From Flammeovirgaceae bacterium (GTDB lineage: Bacteria; Bacteroidota; Bacteroidia; Cytophagales; Cyclobacteriaceae): a stretch of DNA of 47,784 nucleotides. The notes beneath the pieces were generated by a model, which worked only from the letters and a program-made list of their open reading frames with translations, made no database searches and was not told the DNA's origin. Where the stretch lies: assembly GCA_012032815.1 (NCBI GenBank), contig JAAUQD010000008.1, positions 1 through 47,784 of the forward strand, read 5' to 3'. Position numbers and translations under genes: made by a program. Shown piece after piece: positions 9,436 to 18,502 of the stretch (the first letter of the stretch is position 1; each line of letters opens with the position of its first letter).

Positions 9436-10472
9436 TCCTGGAGAATGTTGCTCATGAATGTTGACTTCACAAGAATCCATGCCAGAAAAAGAAGGATTGC
9501 CCATTTCAGGTAGATAAAATAATAGTCGGAGGTATCTTTAAATCGTGTCTCGACAATTTCAGCTTTCTCATATTCATCGATTTTTTAAAACCCGTTGCAA
9601 TGCTTCGTTGTCGGTTACTCTGAAGAATTCTCCAGAACCCAGTTCCGCAATTTTTTCATGGTTGTTTCATCAACCGTATTTTCAACCATACGCGGTCGCC
9701 CGAAATAATCTTTATCAAACGGGACCAATCCTTCTTTTCCAACAAGAATGGTATAAATTTTAATGTTATACGCAGCGGCTAATTCAGCTGCGGTAATAGG
9801 ATCAATATTACCGGCTGTATTGTCACCATCGCTTAGCAAGATGCAGACTTTGGTTTTAGAATTCGATTCTCTCATTCTGTTTGTGACTACGGCCATTGCA
9901 CTGCCAATTGCAGTTCCTCTGTTTTCGATCATCTCAAAGCTGATTTCGTCAAGGTAATTGTTGAGCAAATCGTAATCGGTAGTGAGAGGGGCCAATGAGA
10001 ATGCGTCTCCTGAAAATACTACAATGCCGATCCGGTCTTGAAGTCGACCCTGAATAAAATCGCGGGCAACATTTCGCGCAGCTTCAAGCCGGTTGGGATT
10101 GAAGTCCTGAATTTGCATGGATTGTGAGATATCAATGGCCATCATAATATCAATACCTTCAGTCCATTGTTCAACTTTTTCATTGGTTCGCTGTGGGCGA
10201 GCCAAAGAAATCAAGACCAAGGCAACGAACAAACTCATGATGATGTCGGGTAGAAATCGTAACCAGGTGACCGGTGAACTATACAACGTACTTTTAATTA
10301 AGGCAATTGGTAATTTTTGATTTGAGAAATGACGGATTACCCATCGACCCACAATAAAAATAGGAATCAGGATGATCGCAAACAGCAATTTTGGATTATC
10401 CCAGGTAAAACCCGATAACGTTGCTGGTGTAAACCAATGTAGTGAGAACCATGATTCTAAACTGCTATCCAT
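9432..10472 (-). CDS. VWA-domain membrane protein, BatA-like (frameshifted)
   Basis: Membrane-anchored von Willebrand factor A protein of the Bat (aerotolerance) type. Two N-terminal hydrophobic segments (LLFAIILIPIFIVGRWVI and LPDIIMSLFVALVLISLA) precede the VWA domain. Its metal site is intact: DISQS (DxSxS), then FSGDAFSLAPLTTDYD and LLSDGDNTAGNIDP. The first frame stops at 9615. An added A (plus-strand T-run 9651-9656) gives KIAELGSGEFFRVTDNEAL. A second indel at the T-run 9581-9586 (either two lost or one extra base) gives IDEYEKAEIVETRF and a C-terminal helix WAILLFLAWILVKS. The repaired length is about 347 residues, normal for BatA/BatB. It overlaps the upstream gene by 8 bases. Confidence 0.85.
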
Positions 10473-11364
10473 TCCTCACCTCCTCTATTTTCATTTGAAA
10501 TGAGTTTTTTGCATATCGTTCCAAAGCCTGGTATGAGGTTGTGGATTGATCTACATGACCTCCATAGATTGATCTGTCCAGGCTTTTTAAAGCTGTGCCA
10601 AGATCTAAATCATTTTCCACTGCGATTAATTCTCGCGATGTGAGTTTAGTAAAAGGTCTGTTGGTAAGATTCTCCATGTATTTCTTCCATACGCCAACAA
10701 TGGATTCAATTTTGTTTTTATCGCTTGCACCAGAAAGCGAGTCAACCATCCCTGAAAACCGTTCACAAAAGATTTGATAGTTCTTGTGTAGCTTTTTTAG
10801 TTTAAAATATTTCTTAATTCGCTTCCCAAATAAAATCCATATCAGCACAGTCAGAAATAAAATGCTTCCAATAACTATTAATGCAATTGGGTAATTGAAA
10901 ATCCAGCTTACCTTTTCATAGGCAGCGCTGATTTTTAATGGTAACTGTGGTGCGGGAATGGAGTCGGGTACGGAATGCACCAGATGTTGCAGGATAACGC
11001 TGTCGGCTATTGTATAAAAGGCGGTACAGTCACGAGCATTTACAAGAAAGACCGGTAATCGCAGGAATTGAATACTGTCTATTTCAAAGGTAGTGAGATA
11101 GTAGTGCACACTGTCAACACTGGACTCCCGTCTGGTTCTTGTCGGGTAATACTTCTTGGTCTGGATTTCGAAGGGTAAAAAGGAAAAAGTGGTATCGGGA
11201 AAAAGTATTTTCTTGTCTTTAGGGTAGTGAGCCGAAAGCGAGAATACAATTTGCTCACCAATTTTAACACTATCGGCAAGAAAAACACCTTTGACTTGCG
11301 GGGTCTGCGAAAATAGCGTGAAGCATAAAAAACTAAGAAATACCAGAATATAAACCTTACGCAC
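10465..11364 (-). CDS. Bat-operon membrane protein of unknown function
   Basis: A 299-residue exported protein with a signal peptide (VYILVFLSFLCFTLFSQ), a beta-rich periplasmic part (to about residue 150), one transmembrane helix (YPIALIVIGSILFLTVLIWI) and a cytoplasmic basic helical tail (KRIKKYFKLKKLHKNYQIF). This layout and position, between a DUF58 gene and a VWA gene, match the BatD/DUF4381-like partner of Bat operons. I recognise no catalytic motif. It overlaps both neighbours by 8 bases, so the three are translationally coupled. Confidence 0.7.
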   Translation of the reverse strand: MRKVYILVFLSFLCFTLFSQTPQVKGVFLADSVKIGEQIVFSLSAHYPKDKKILFPDTTFSFLPFEIQTKKYYPTRTRRESSVDSVHYYLTTFEIDSIQFLRLPVFLVNARDCTAFYTIADSVILQHLVHSVPDSIPAPQLPLKISAAYEKVSWIFNYPIALIVIGSILFLTVLIWILFGKRIKKYFKLKKLHKNYQIFCERFSGMVDSLSGASDKNKIESIVGVWKKYMENLTNRPFTKLTSRELIAVENDLDLGTALKSLDRSIYGGHVDQSTTSYQALERYAKNSFQMKIEEVRNG

Positions 11365-12235
11365 TTTTCTTCATTTTATTTCTAACCTTGAACAACTTCA
11401 GAAGCTTCGGTACATAGTCTTCATCGGTAGTAATGCTGACAAAGTTTATCTGGTGCTTTCGGCATAAATCAGCCAAATCACTTCTCCTTCCTGAATGAGT
11501 ATCACTCAACTGATTCCTAAAGTTCCCAAATGACGTATTCACCCAAATCGTTTTCTTTGATTCTTTGTCTAACACCGGGATGATTCCAAGCTTTGGCAAA
11601 TTGGTTTCGCGCCTGTCACTGATTTGAATAAGGACCAGGTCATGCTTACGGGCGAGTGATTTTAGTCCGTGGGTGTACCCTTCGTCAATAAAGTCAGATA
11701 TCATGATAATCACACTCCTCCGTTTGATCATGTTGATGGCAAAAGCAATGGCCTTATTCAGATTAGTTTTAAGCGACTTGGTCTGGAGTTTTACCAACGA
11801 ATAAATGATTTCATAAGCCTGTGCTATTCCTTTCTTTGGCTTAATATATTTTTCACGGTCTTCTGAAAAGCAAATGAGGCCAATTTGGCTTGATTCTTTT
11901 GCTCCTGAAAGTGCCAATACGCCACAGATTTCTTTTCCAATATCCAATTTAGTCCGACCGGGAGTACCGATAGTTTGTGAGGCACTGACATCCAGAATGA
12001 AATAAATGGTTTGTTCCTTTTCTTCCTTAAAAGTCTTTACAAAGGTACCATGACCCTTGGCCGATACATTCCAGTCAATGGATCGGATATCATCCCCATA
12101 TTGATACGGCCTTACATCATCAAATTCAAGACCTGATCCTTTAAAAATGGAATGAAAGTTGCCCTGCATCTGTCCATTAATCACTTTTCGGATTTGGATC
12201 TCGTATTTTCTAAGCTTTTTAAGTAGTTCCTTCAT
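11357..12235 (-). CDS. DUF58 domain protein
   Basis: A 292-residue DUF58 protein. The signature is DVRPYQYGDDIRSIDWNVSA (residues about 42-61), followed by a VWA-like fold with ILDVSAS as the metal-site DxSxS variant. DUF58 proteins are cytoplasmic partners of MoxR-type AAA+ ATPases and VWA proteins in envelope stress or chaperone-like operons. It is the first gene of the DUF58, membrane protein, VWA operon. The usual MoxR gene is not upstream. A divergent DUF4296 gene lies there instead, so the ATPase must be elsewhere or absent. Confidence 0.9.
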   Translation of the reverse strand: MKELLKKLRKYEIQIRKVINGQMQGNFHSIFKGSGLEFDDVRPYQYGDDIRSIDWNVSAKGHGTFVKTFKEEKEQTIYFILDVSASQTIGTPGRTKLDIGKEICGVLALSGAKESSQIGLICFSEDREKYIKPKKGIAQAYEIIYSLVKLQTKSLKTNLNKAIAFAINMIKRRSVIIMISDFIDEGYTHGLKSLARKHDLVLIQISDRRETNLPKLGIIPVLDKESKKTIWVNTSFGNFRNQLSDTHSGRRSDLADLCRKHQINFVSITTDEDYVPKLLKLFKVRNKMKKSA

Positions 12236-12246
12236 GGTACAGTCGG

Positions 12247-12254
12247 CAAAAATA
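12247..12254 (-). promoter_or_regulatory. -7 promoter box for DUF58-VWA operon
   Basis: The minus strand reads TATTTTTG followed by CC, a full TAnnTTTG match, 11 bases before the DUF58 ATG. The -33 element is not evident. Confidence 0.4.
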
Positions 12255-12281
12255 ATTGAATATGAGTAATTTGACGGCTTT

Positions 12282-12656
12282 ATGAGATCGCATTATTTTA
12301 ACGGTACGCACGGTTTATTGATCGCAGTGTTTTCACTTGGTTTGGTGATGTCTGGCTGCAAGCCTTCAGCGGATCACAAACCGATAATGGAAGAGGAGAA
12401 ATTCGTAAACCTTCTTGTTGAAATTTATATAGCGGAAGCGAGATTGGCCTCTTATCCTATAGAGCGTGATTCAGCCATCAAACTATTCATACCCTTTGAA
12501 GATCAGTTACTTGAAAAGTATGCAATTTCAGATTCCTTGCTAAAAGAGACGTATAGATATTACATTGATCATCCTGATGAGTTTGATAAAATATATGACA
12601 TTGTTGTTGACTCCTTGAATTTACGACATCAAAAATTGGAAGCCGTAAGAAACTAA
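12282..12656 (+). CDS. DUF4296 lipoprotein
   Basis: A 124-residue Bacteroidota lipoprotein. The signal peptide ends in a lipobox (VMSGC, Cys about residue 26), followed by a DUF4296 domain with the pattern KFVNLLVEIYIAEARLA and the HPDEFDKIYDIVVDSL segment near the C-terminus. The domain is helical and its function is not known. It ends 4 bases before mutS2 and is probably transcribed with it. Confidence 0.88.
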   Translation: MRSHYFNGTHGLLIAVFSLGLVMSGCKPSADHKPIMEEEKFVNLLVEIYIAEARLASYPIERDSAIKLFIPFEDQLLEKYAISDSLLKETYRYYIDHPDEFDKIYDIVVDSLNLRHQKLEAVRN

Positions 12657-12660
12657 TTTC

Positions 12661-15015
12661 ATGATTTATCCTCAAGATTTTGAATCCAGGATTGGATTTG
12701 ATCTAATTCGATCTTCTCTTCAAAAATATTGCAGCAGTACCCTTGGTCAAAAGGAGGTTGAGCGAATCGGATTTTCTACAGATTCTGCAATAATAAATGA
12801 GAAGCTTGATCAGACAACTGAGTTTATTCGTTTGATGCAAAGTGCTGATCCGCCTCAGGTTTCTGGTTTTTATGATCCACACGAAATATGGCCGATATTA
12901 AGAATTGAAGACAGCTATCTAGAAGAGGATTTACTTTTTGCCCTTTTTCAGACACTTGAGAAGGCACAATTATTATTTAATTTTTTGAATAAGAGGAAAG
13001 AAGAATGCCCTTCACTGTTGCTATTGACGATTGAAATTTCCTGGCCTAATGAACTCCTGCGTGAGTTGATCAATATTTTTACTGAAAGCGGAAAGTTGGC
13101 TGATCAGGCAAGCCGGGAATTGGCGCGAATAAGAAAGCGCCTTACTGACGAGCAGGCAAAAGTGAGAGGCTTGGTTAATAAAATCTTTAGGGACGCAAGT
13201 AATTCAGGATTTACGCCAGATGGTTCATCGCCAACCCTACGAAATGGACGTGTTGTGCTTCCGATCAAGAGTGAGCATAAACGAAAGATAAAGGGGTTCG
13301 TTCACGATGAGTCAGCTACCGGTCAAACCATTTTCATCGAACCATCAGAACTCCTGGAATTAAACAATGAAATTCGTGATATCGAAATCGAGGAGCGAAA
13401 GGAAGTTGTCAAGATTCTTCGATCGATCACAAATGAATTGAGAAACAACAGTGCTGAGGTAAAACAAGTATTTAATTTTTTATCCAGAATTGATTGTATA
13501 AGAGCAAAGGCAAAATTGGCGATACAATTAAGCTGCGTGAAACCATTGATTGTAAATGGGCCAAATTTAAGGTGGAAGAATGCGAAACATCCCATTTTAA
13601 TGATGACACACAAGAAAGGGAATCAAGTAGTCCCTTTAACAATTGATCTGGATGCAAATGATCGACTTCTTCTGGTATCCGGACCTAATGCCGGAGGTAA
13701 ATCTGTGTGTTTGAAAACAGTGGGGCTAATCCAATATATGTTTCAATGCGGCTTACCGGTTCCTGTTCACGAAAGTTCAACTCTGGGAATGTTTGATTCC
13801 ATTTTCCTGGATATCGGTGATCAGCAATCAATAGAGAATGATTTGAGCACCTATAGTTCTCATCTGGCAAGTATGAACCACTTTATCAGAAAGGCCGATG
13901 ACCACACCATGATTTTAATTGATGAGATGGGTTCGGGCACAGATCCGAGTTTTGGGGGAGGAATTGCCGAAGCCATCATAAAGAAATTGTTGGAAAAAGG
14001 GGCGTGGGGAGTTATCACCACTCATTACTATAATCTTAAGATGTTTGCTGCTGAAAATTCCGGGATGCGGAATGCTGCCATGCGATTTGACACTAAGCAA
14101 CTTCAACCGCTTTTTGAATTGGAAATTGGTCCTCCGGGCAATTCATTTGCATTGGAAATTGCGAAAAAAATTGGGCTATCAAAGGATACCCTCGATGAAG
14201 CTGAAAAGTGTATTGGGAAAGAGTTAGTCGGTTTGGAAACTATCATGCAAAACCTAATGCACGAAAAGCAGGAGGTTGAAAAGAAATTAGAGCAACTGAC
14301 AAAAAAAGAAGAGCTATTAGAACGTTCTAAGAATGAATATGATCAGCTAAAGAGTAATCTCGAACATCAAAAGAAAGAGATAATTCAAAAGGCAAAGCTG
14401 GAAGCTTCAATGCTTCTTGATAACACCAATAAACAAATTGAAAAAACGATTCGTCACATAAAGGAAAGTAAGGCTGAGAAAAAGGAAACCAGAAAGGTTC
14501 GCGATGGATTAAGCCGGCTGAAGCAATATGTTAAAACAGAAAAAAGTCCTGTTCACAAGTCCGGGGTTCAGGTTAAGGTAAATGATCATGTTCGGATAAT
14601 TGGACAAGAAGTCTCTGGAACTGTGCAGGCGATCAAAGGAAAGTCTGCGGTTGTTGCTTTTGGTGACTTGCGTACAACGGTAAAAATGGATCAACTTGTG
14701 TTGTCGAGAGAGGTTTCTTCAGAATCAAAAGCAGGTTCACTGGGAATAAATCTTCACGTAAGAAGATCCGCATTTAATGATTTAATTGATGTTAGAGGCA
14801 AAAAAGCCGAAGACGTAATTCTTCTTGTGCGTGATTATATTGATGAGGCTACACTTCTGAACTATCCACAAGTGAAAATTCTACATGGAAAAGGCGAGGG
14901 TATTCTTCGAAAAGTTATTCGTGAACAACTCAAAACCAACAAAAGTGTTCAGTCATGTAAGGACGAACACATTGAGAGAGGGGGAGAAGGAATTACGGTA
15001 GTGGACTTGAAATAA
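12661..15015 (+). CDS. mutS2: Endonuclease MutS2
   Basis: A 784-residue MutS2. These proteins act on branched DNA or on collided ribosomes, depending on species, and not in classical mismatch repair. The MutS-type ATPase has Walker A GPNAGGKS at about residue 341 and Walker B MILIDEMGSGTDP at about 417. A long coiled-coil stretch follows (about 520-630), then a KOW-like segment (VKVNDHVRIIGQEVSGTVQA). The C-terminal Smr nuclease domain (about 705-784) carries DVRGKKAED and ILHGKGEGILRKVIRE. No N-terminal mismatch-recognition domain is present, as expected. A hairpin terminator begins directly at the stop codon. The reading frame is intact over 2.3 kb, notable beside the broken genes around it. 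Confidence 0.95.
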   Translation: MIYPQDFESRIGFDLIRSSLQKYCSSTLGQKEVERIGFSTDSAIINEKLDQTTEFIRLMQSADPPQVSGFYDPHEIWPILRIEDSYLEEDLLFALFQTLEKAQLLFNFLNKRKEECPSLLLLTIEISWPNELLRELINIFTESGKLADQASRELARIRKRLTDEQAKVRGLVNKIFRDASNSGFTPDGSSPTLRNGRVVLPIKSEHKRKIKGFVHDESATGQTIFIEPSELLELNNEIRDIEIEERKEVVKILRSITNELRNNSAEVKQVFNFLSRIDCIRAKAKLAIQLSCVKPLIVNGPNLRWKNAKHPILMMTHKKGNQVVPLTIDLDANDRLLLVSGPNAGGKSVCLKTVGLIQYMFQCGLPVPVHESSTLGMFDSIFLDIGDQQSIENDLSTYSSHLASMNHFIRKADDHTMILIDEMGSGTDPSFGGGIAEAIIKKLLEKGAWGVITTHYYNLKMFAAENSGMRNAAMRFDTKQLQPLFELEIGPPGNSFALEIAKKIGLSKDTLDEAEKCIGKELVGLETIMQNLMHEKQEVEKKLEQLTKKEELLERSKNEYDQLKSNLEHQKKEIIQKAKLEASMLLDNTNKQIEKTIRHIKESKAEKKETRKVRDGLSRLKQYVKTEKSPVHKSGVQVKVNDHVRIIGQEVSGTVQAIKGKSAVVAFGDLRTTVKMDQLVLSREVSSESKAGSLGINLHVRRSAFNDLIDVRGKKAEDVILLVRDYIDEATLLNYPQVKILHGKGEGILRKVIREQLKTNKSVQSCKDEHIERGGEGITVVDLK

Positions 15016-15043
15016 AAAAAGCTCCAGAAGGAGCCTTTTTTTA
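15014..15043. terminator. Bidirectional rho-independent terminator
   Basis: An A-run, GCTCC, AGAA, GGAGC and a T-run form a 5-bp GC-rich stem extended by A-T pairs on both sides. It can end mutS2 on the plus strand and the lipoprotein gene on the minus strand. Confidence 0.85.
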
Positions 15044-15060
15044 TATTTATATCTTTTTGG

Positions 15061-15524
15061 TTATAAACCAAAAGTAAAACCCAGGTCCCTGTGACATTGC
15101 TGGTTCTAGCGCTATAACCCGGACCAGAAAATTGAAAGGTCAATTGAAATTGAGTATCAGACACCTGATAGGTCATATCCCGCTCATCTGCAGTTGACGG
15201 GTCGCGCACTAATTGTGTTGCAAGATCGGTTCCAAAATCCCATGTACCGCTTGAAGGCCACGGACTTAATGTAGGTCTTCCGGAAGTAGTATAGCTATAA
15301 GGAGCCGATCCGGCTGTTCCCGATAACGTTAAACTAAAACTGGAATAGTCTGTGGTCTTATCAACCCCATCCAACTCCACTGATATTGGTTGCCAGGTTT
15401 TTGCCAGCAATTCAAGCTGTATTTCCTCTTGCGTTTTCGATGGAGGATCATCACCACAACTGGTAAAAGTAATCAGTCCCCCAAGAATGACGAACAACAC
15501 AAGACTCTGTAGGATAATTTTCAT
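15061..15524 (-). CDS. Small exported lipoprotein (frameshifted 3' end)
   Basis: A lipoprotein with a signal peptide and lipobox (ITFTSC, then GDDPPS), so the Cys is about residue 23. The body begins LLAKTWQPISVELDGVDKTT, a pattern common in beta-barrel-like (lipocalin-like, DUF5004-type) Bacteroidota lipoproteins. As given, the frame runs past its natural end into mutS2. Adding one base to the A4 run at 15076-15079 gives the C-terminus GTWVFTFGL and a stop at 15061, just before the shared terminator. The repaired length is 154 residues. Function unknown. The family assignment is tentative. Confidence 0.7.
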
Positions 15525-15602
15525 GGTAATGAGTTAAACTTTGAACATGCTAAAATAATGAGAATTTGCAATATTTAATGACCCGAATGGGTTATTTGTA
15601 AC

Positions 15603-16220
15603 CTATTTAAAGTCTAATAAGCTAATTTTTATTGCGTTTTGAGGGTATTCGTGCTCTTGATTAGACGCAATAATGGTTAAGCACTTGCCCTGAACGGACT
15701 GGAGGAGATGGAGATACCAATTCATTCCGTTTTTATCCAAATTGGAAGTAGGTTCATCTAAAAACAGTACCGGTACATCTGAATTAAATGCCAACAGTAA
15801 TTTAAGTCGTTGTCTCATGCCGGAAGAGAAATTGGATATCCTCTTTTCGCGTGCGGCTTCTAACCCTGAATTTTCAAGTATAGAAGTTAACGTACGATCT
15901 TCCCGGAGTTTCTTAAACTTAAAATGAAATCGTATCATTTCATCCAATGTAAATTCTTCGATTACCTCCATATAGGGTGTAGCAATAGAAACGTACTTAA
16001 AAATATTTTCGGGTGCAATTGCCCTGTTGTTGAGTGAATATTTAAATTCTCCTGATGAGGGCGGCAGCTGGCCCCATATAACCTGAAGTAGCGTGGATTT
16101 CCCGGATCCATTAGGACCGATTACTGCATAGATTTGATTCTTTTCAAAAGTGAATGAAAAATTTTTGAAAATCCACTCTCTCGAAAATCGTTTAGATAGA
16201 TTTTCGGTAAGTATCTTCAT
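15603..16220 (-). CDS. ABC transporter ATP-binding protein
   Basis: A 205-residue ABC ATPase. Walker A GPNGSGKST is at residues 35-43, the signature is FSSGMRQR, and Walker B plus D-loop is VLFLDEPTSNLD. No membrane permease is encoded next to it, so the transported substrate is unknown. Its length resembles CcmA-like or small heterodimer subunits. The start overlaps the lpxA stop by 4 bases, placing it as the last gene of the lipid A operon. That suggests an envelope role but does not prove one. Confidence 0.88.
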   Translation of the reverse strand: MKILTENLSKRFSREWIFKNFSFTFEKNQIYAVIGPNGSGKSTLLQVIWGQLPPSSGEFKYSLNNRAIAPENIFKYVSIATPYMEVIEEFTLDEMIRFHFKFKKLREDRTLTSILENSGLEAAREKRISNFSSGMRQRLKLLLAFNSDVPVLFLDEPTSNLDKNGMNWYLHLLQSVQGKCLTIIASNQEHEYPQNAIKISLLDFK

Positions 16221-17017
16221 TCAAATGGTTGTATGCTGGAAGAGAACCCTTTCATGATACCCCGCTCAGAATTACGAATAAAATTAATAATCATATCCCG
16301 TTCCCGGCTGGGTTCAATTTCCTTTTCCACAAGTTCAATTGCTTTTGAGTTGTTTAGACCCTTTAGGAAAACGTATCGATACGTTTCCTGAATATCGGAA
16401 ATAATTTCTGAAGTGTAACCTCGCCTTCGCAAGCCGACAGAATTTACACCACTGTAGGTCAACGGTTCGCGGGCTGCCTTTGTAAAAGGTGGAACATCTT
16501 TGCGCACCAAAGAACCACCTGATACCATTACATGGGCGCCTACTTTAACAAATTGATGGACCGCACTGGCTCCTCCAATTATGGCCCAGTCATCAATTTC
16601 AACATGTCCTGCTACCTGAACTGCATTGACTAAAATACAATTGTTTCCGATGACGCAATCATGAGCTACATGAACATATGCCATGAGCAAACAATTGCTT
16701 CCGATTACCGTTTTGTATTTGTCATTGGTGCCTCTGCTGATCGTTACATATTCACGAATGACTGTATTATCTCCAATAATTGTTTCGGTTTTTTCCCCGG
16801 CAAACTTTAAATCTTGCGGAATGGATGATACGGATGCCCCTGGATAGACTTTAACATTTTTGCCCAGCCGTGCACCTTCCCATATAACCACATTTGGACC
16901 TATCCAACATTCATCATCAATGACTACGTTTTCTTTAATAGTGGCAAAAGCCTCAATGGTTACGTTGTTACCAATTTTAGCGGTTGGATGTATGCTGGCT
17001 AATGAATGAATGCTCAT
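16217..17017 (-). CDS. lpxA: UDP-N-acetylglucosamine acyltransferase
   Basis: First enzyme of lipid A synthesis, transferring a 3-hydroxyacyl chain from ACP to UDP-GlcNAc O3. The 266-residue protein has a left-handed beta-helix of hexapeptide repeats (IGNNVTIEAFATI, IGPNVVIWEGARL, IGNNCILVNAVQVAGHVEI). The catalytic histidine lies in MAYVHVAHDC, and a C-terminal helical domain begins at GLRRRGYTSEIISDIQE. It overlaps the upstream lpxC-fabZ and the downstream ABC gene by 4 bases each. Confidence 0.95.
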   Translation of the reverse strand: MSIHSLASIHPTAKIGNNVTIEAFATIKENVVIDDECWIGPNVVIWEGARLGKNVKVYPGASVSSIPQDLKFAGEKTETIIGDNTVIREYVTISRGTNDKYKTVIGSNCLLMAYVHVAHDCVIGNNCILVNAVQVAGHVEIDDWAIIGGASAVHQFVKVGAHVMVSGGSLVRKDVPPFTKAAREPLTYSGVNSVGLRRRGYTSEIISDIQETYRYVFLKGLNNSKAIELVEKEIEPSRERDMIINFIRNSERGIMKGFSSSIQPFE

Positions 17018-18411
17018 GAATTCTTACGGACGATACTGGCTGTCATTGTTCCTTCGCAAACCAGAGAGTTTCCAACGTATGCACGACCGTACATTTTGGC
17101 AATTCCTCTTTTTATGGGTGCGACCAGATCACACTGGATCACCAGCGTATCTCCCGGCAAGACCATTTTTCTAAATCGAATTTCCTCAATTCCTAAAAAA
17201 TAAGTCCAGTAGTTCTCAGGATCCGGCACTGTGTTTAAAACGAGTATTCCTCCAATCTGTGCCATGGCTTCAATTTGTAAGACACCTGGCATAACCGGGT
17301 TTCCAGGAAAATGACCCTGGAAAAAAGGCTCATTCATGGTTACATTTTTAACACCTGCTACGCTTTCGTTATCCAGATAGATGATTTTATCGATCAATAA
17401 AAAAGGATAACGGTGGGGCAGGATGCTTGCAATCTGATTGATATCCAAAACAGGAGGGAGGCTTGGATTATATCGGGGTACACCTTTTTTATCCGCCTCA
17501 ACCATTGCTTTCTTTAGTTTTTTAGCAAAGGCAACATTGGCTGCATGTCCGGGTCTGGCAGCCAGTATTTGTGCTTTTAAAGGTCTGCCAGCTAATGCAA
17601 GATCTCCTATAATATCCAGTAACTTATGTCGAGCAGGTTCATTGTTATACCTCAGCTCCACATTATTCAAAATCCCTTCTTTTTTTACTTTAACTTTTGG
17701 TTTGTTCAACATTTTGGCAATGTTGTCCAATTCATGGGGCTCAACAATACGATCAACAATAACAATGGCATTGTTCAAATCACCTCCTTTAATCAGATTG
17801 TTTTTGTACAACATTTCCAATTCGTGGAGAAAGCAGAATGTGCGACAGGAAGCTATTTCTTTTTCAAACTGACGAATGTTGGTGATACTGGCATGCTGAC
17901 TTCCGAGAACAGGTGAGTTATAATCGATCATGACCGTAACCCGGTAATCATCCAAAGGGAGCGCAGCGATCTCTACATTCCGGGCAACTTCTCTATAAAA
18001 TATCCCATCTTGTACCTCAAAGAAATCCCGAAGAGCATTTTGTTCTTCCGCTCCAGCCTCCTTAAGAACATTTATAAATTGCAATGAGCTCCCATCCATA
18101 ATGGGTGCTTCGGGTCCATCCAACTGGATAAGAACATTGTCAATTTCCAGGCCTACCAATGCTGCCAGTGAATGCTCGATCGTACTTACCCGAGCACCAC
18201 TTTGCTCAATAGTGGTTCCTCTTGATACATCAACCACATTATCACAATCTGCATCAATAATTGGCGATCCCGGAAGGTCAACCCGCTGGAACTTAATCCC
18301 ATGGTTTGGCTTTGCAGGAACAAAGGTCATATTGGTCTGAACTCCTGTATGGAGCCCAACACCTGCCAGTGTTACCGATTTCTTTATCGTTTGTTGCTTG
18401 TGATTGAGCAT
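17014..18411 (-). CDS. lpxC/fabZ: Bifunctional LpxC deacetylase / FabZ dehydratase
   Basis: A 465-residue fusion typical of Bacteroidota. The N-terminal part (about 1-305) is UDP-3-O-acyl-GlcNAc deacetylase, the committed zinc-dependent step of lipid A synthesis. It shows TIEHSLAALVGLEIDNVLI, the HKLLDIIGDLALAG zinc histidine and Asp, and ARPGHAANVAFAKKL. The C-terminal part (about 325-465) is 3-hydroxyacyl-ACP dehydratase with the catalytic His in HRYPFLLIDKI, then QGHFPGNPVMPG and the catalytic Glu in LQIEAMAQ. The fusion joins competing uses of 3-hydroxyacyl-ACP in one polypeptide. A well-formed promoter lies just upstream, so it can be transcribed independently of lpxD. Confidence 0.96.
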   Translation of the reverse strand: MLNHKQQTIKKSVTLAGVGLHTGVQTNMTFVPAKPNHGIKFQRVDLPGSPIIDADCDNVVDVSRGTTIEQSGARVSTIEHSLAALVGLEIDNVLIQLDGPEAPIMDGSSLQFINVLKEAGAEEQNALRDFFEVQDGIFYREVARNVEIAALPLDDYRVTVMIDYNSPVLGSQHASITNIRQFEKEIASCRTFCFLHELEMLYKNNLIKGGDLNNAIVIVDRIVEPHELDNIAKMLNKPKVKVKKEGILNNVELRYNNEPARHKLLDIIGDLALAGRPLKAQILAARPGHAANVAFAKKLKKAMVEADKKGVPRYNPSLPPVLDINQIASILPHRYPFLLIDKIIYLDNESVAGVKNVTMNEPFFQGHFPGNPVMPGVLQIEAMAQIGGILVLNTVPDPENYWTYFLGIEEIRFRKMVLPGDTLVIQCDLVAPIKRGIAKMYGRAYVGNSLVCEGTMTASIVRKNS

Positions 18412-18428
18412 TTTCTAATAAAAGCGGG

Positions 18429-18459
18429 CAAATTTAAACTCTCCTAAGTGATTTTCAAA
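18429..18459 (-). promoter_or_regulatory. Promoter of lpxC-fabZ
   Basis: On the minus strand TTTG (18459-18456), a 19-base spacer, then TAAATTTG (18436-18429) followed by CCC. Both elements match the Bacteroidota sigma consensus. The start codon at 18411 lies 17 bases beyond. Confidence 0.65.
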
Positions 18460-18502
18460 GTGGCTTGGTGCGAGATACGCAAAGGGGGGAGTATCTGCCG
18501 GT

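Noticed and set aside
15564-15602. Hairpin-like ACCC-GAAT-GGGT before the ABC gene's end
   Set aside because: Only four firm GC-rich pairs and no following T-run in either direction, so it is not a credible terminator.
17438-17872. Open frame of 144 codons antisense to lpxC-fabZ
   Set aside because: Its length follows from the codon use of the opposite gene. The sense frame has a full family match and the antisense product has no recognisable motif.
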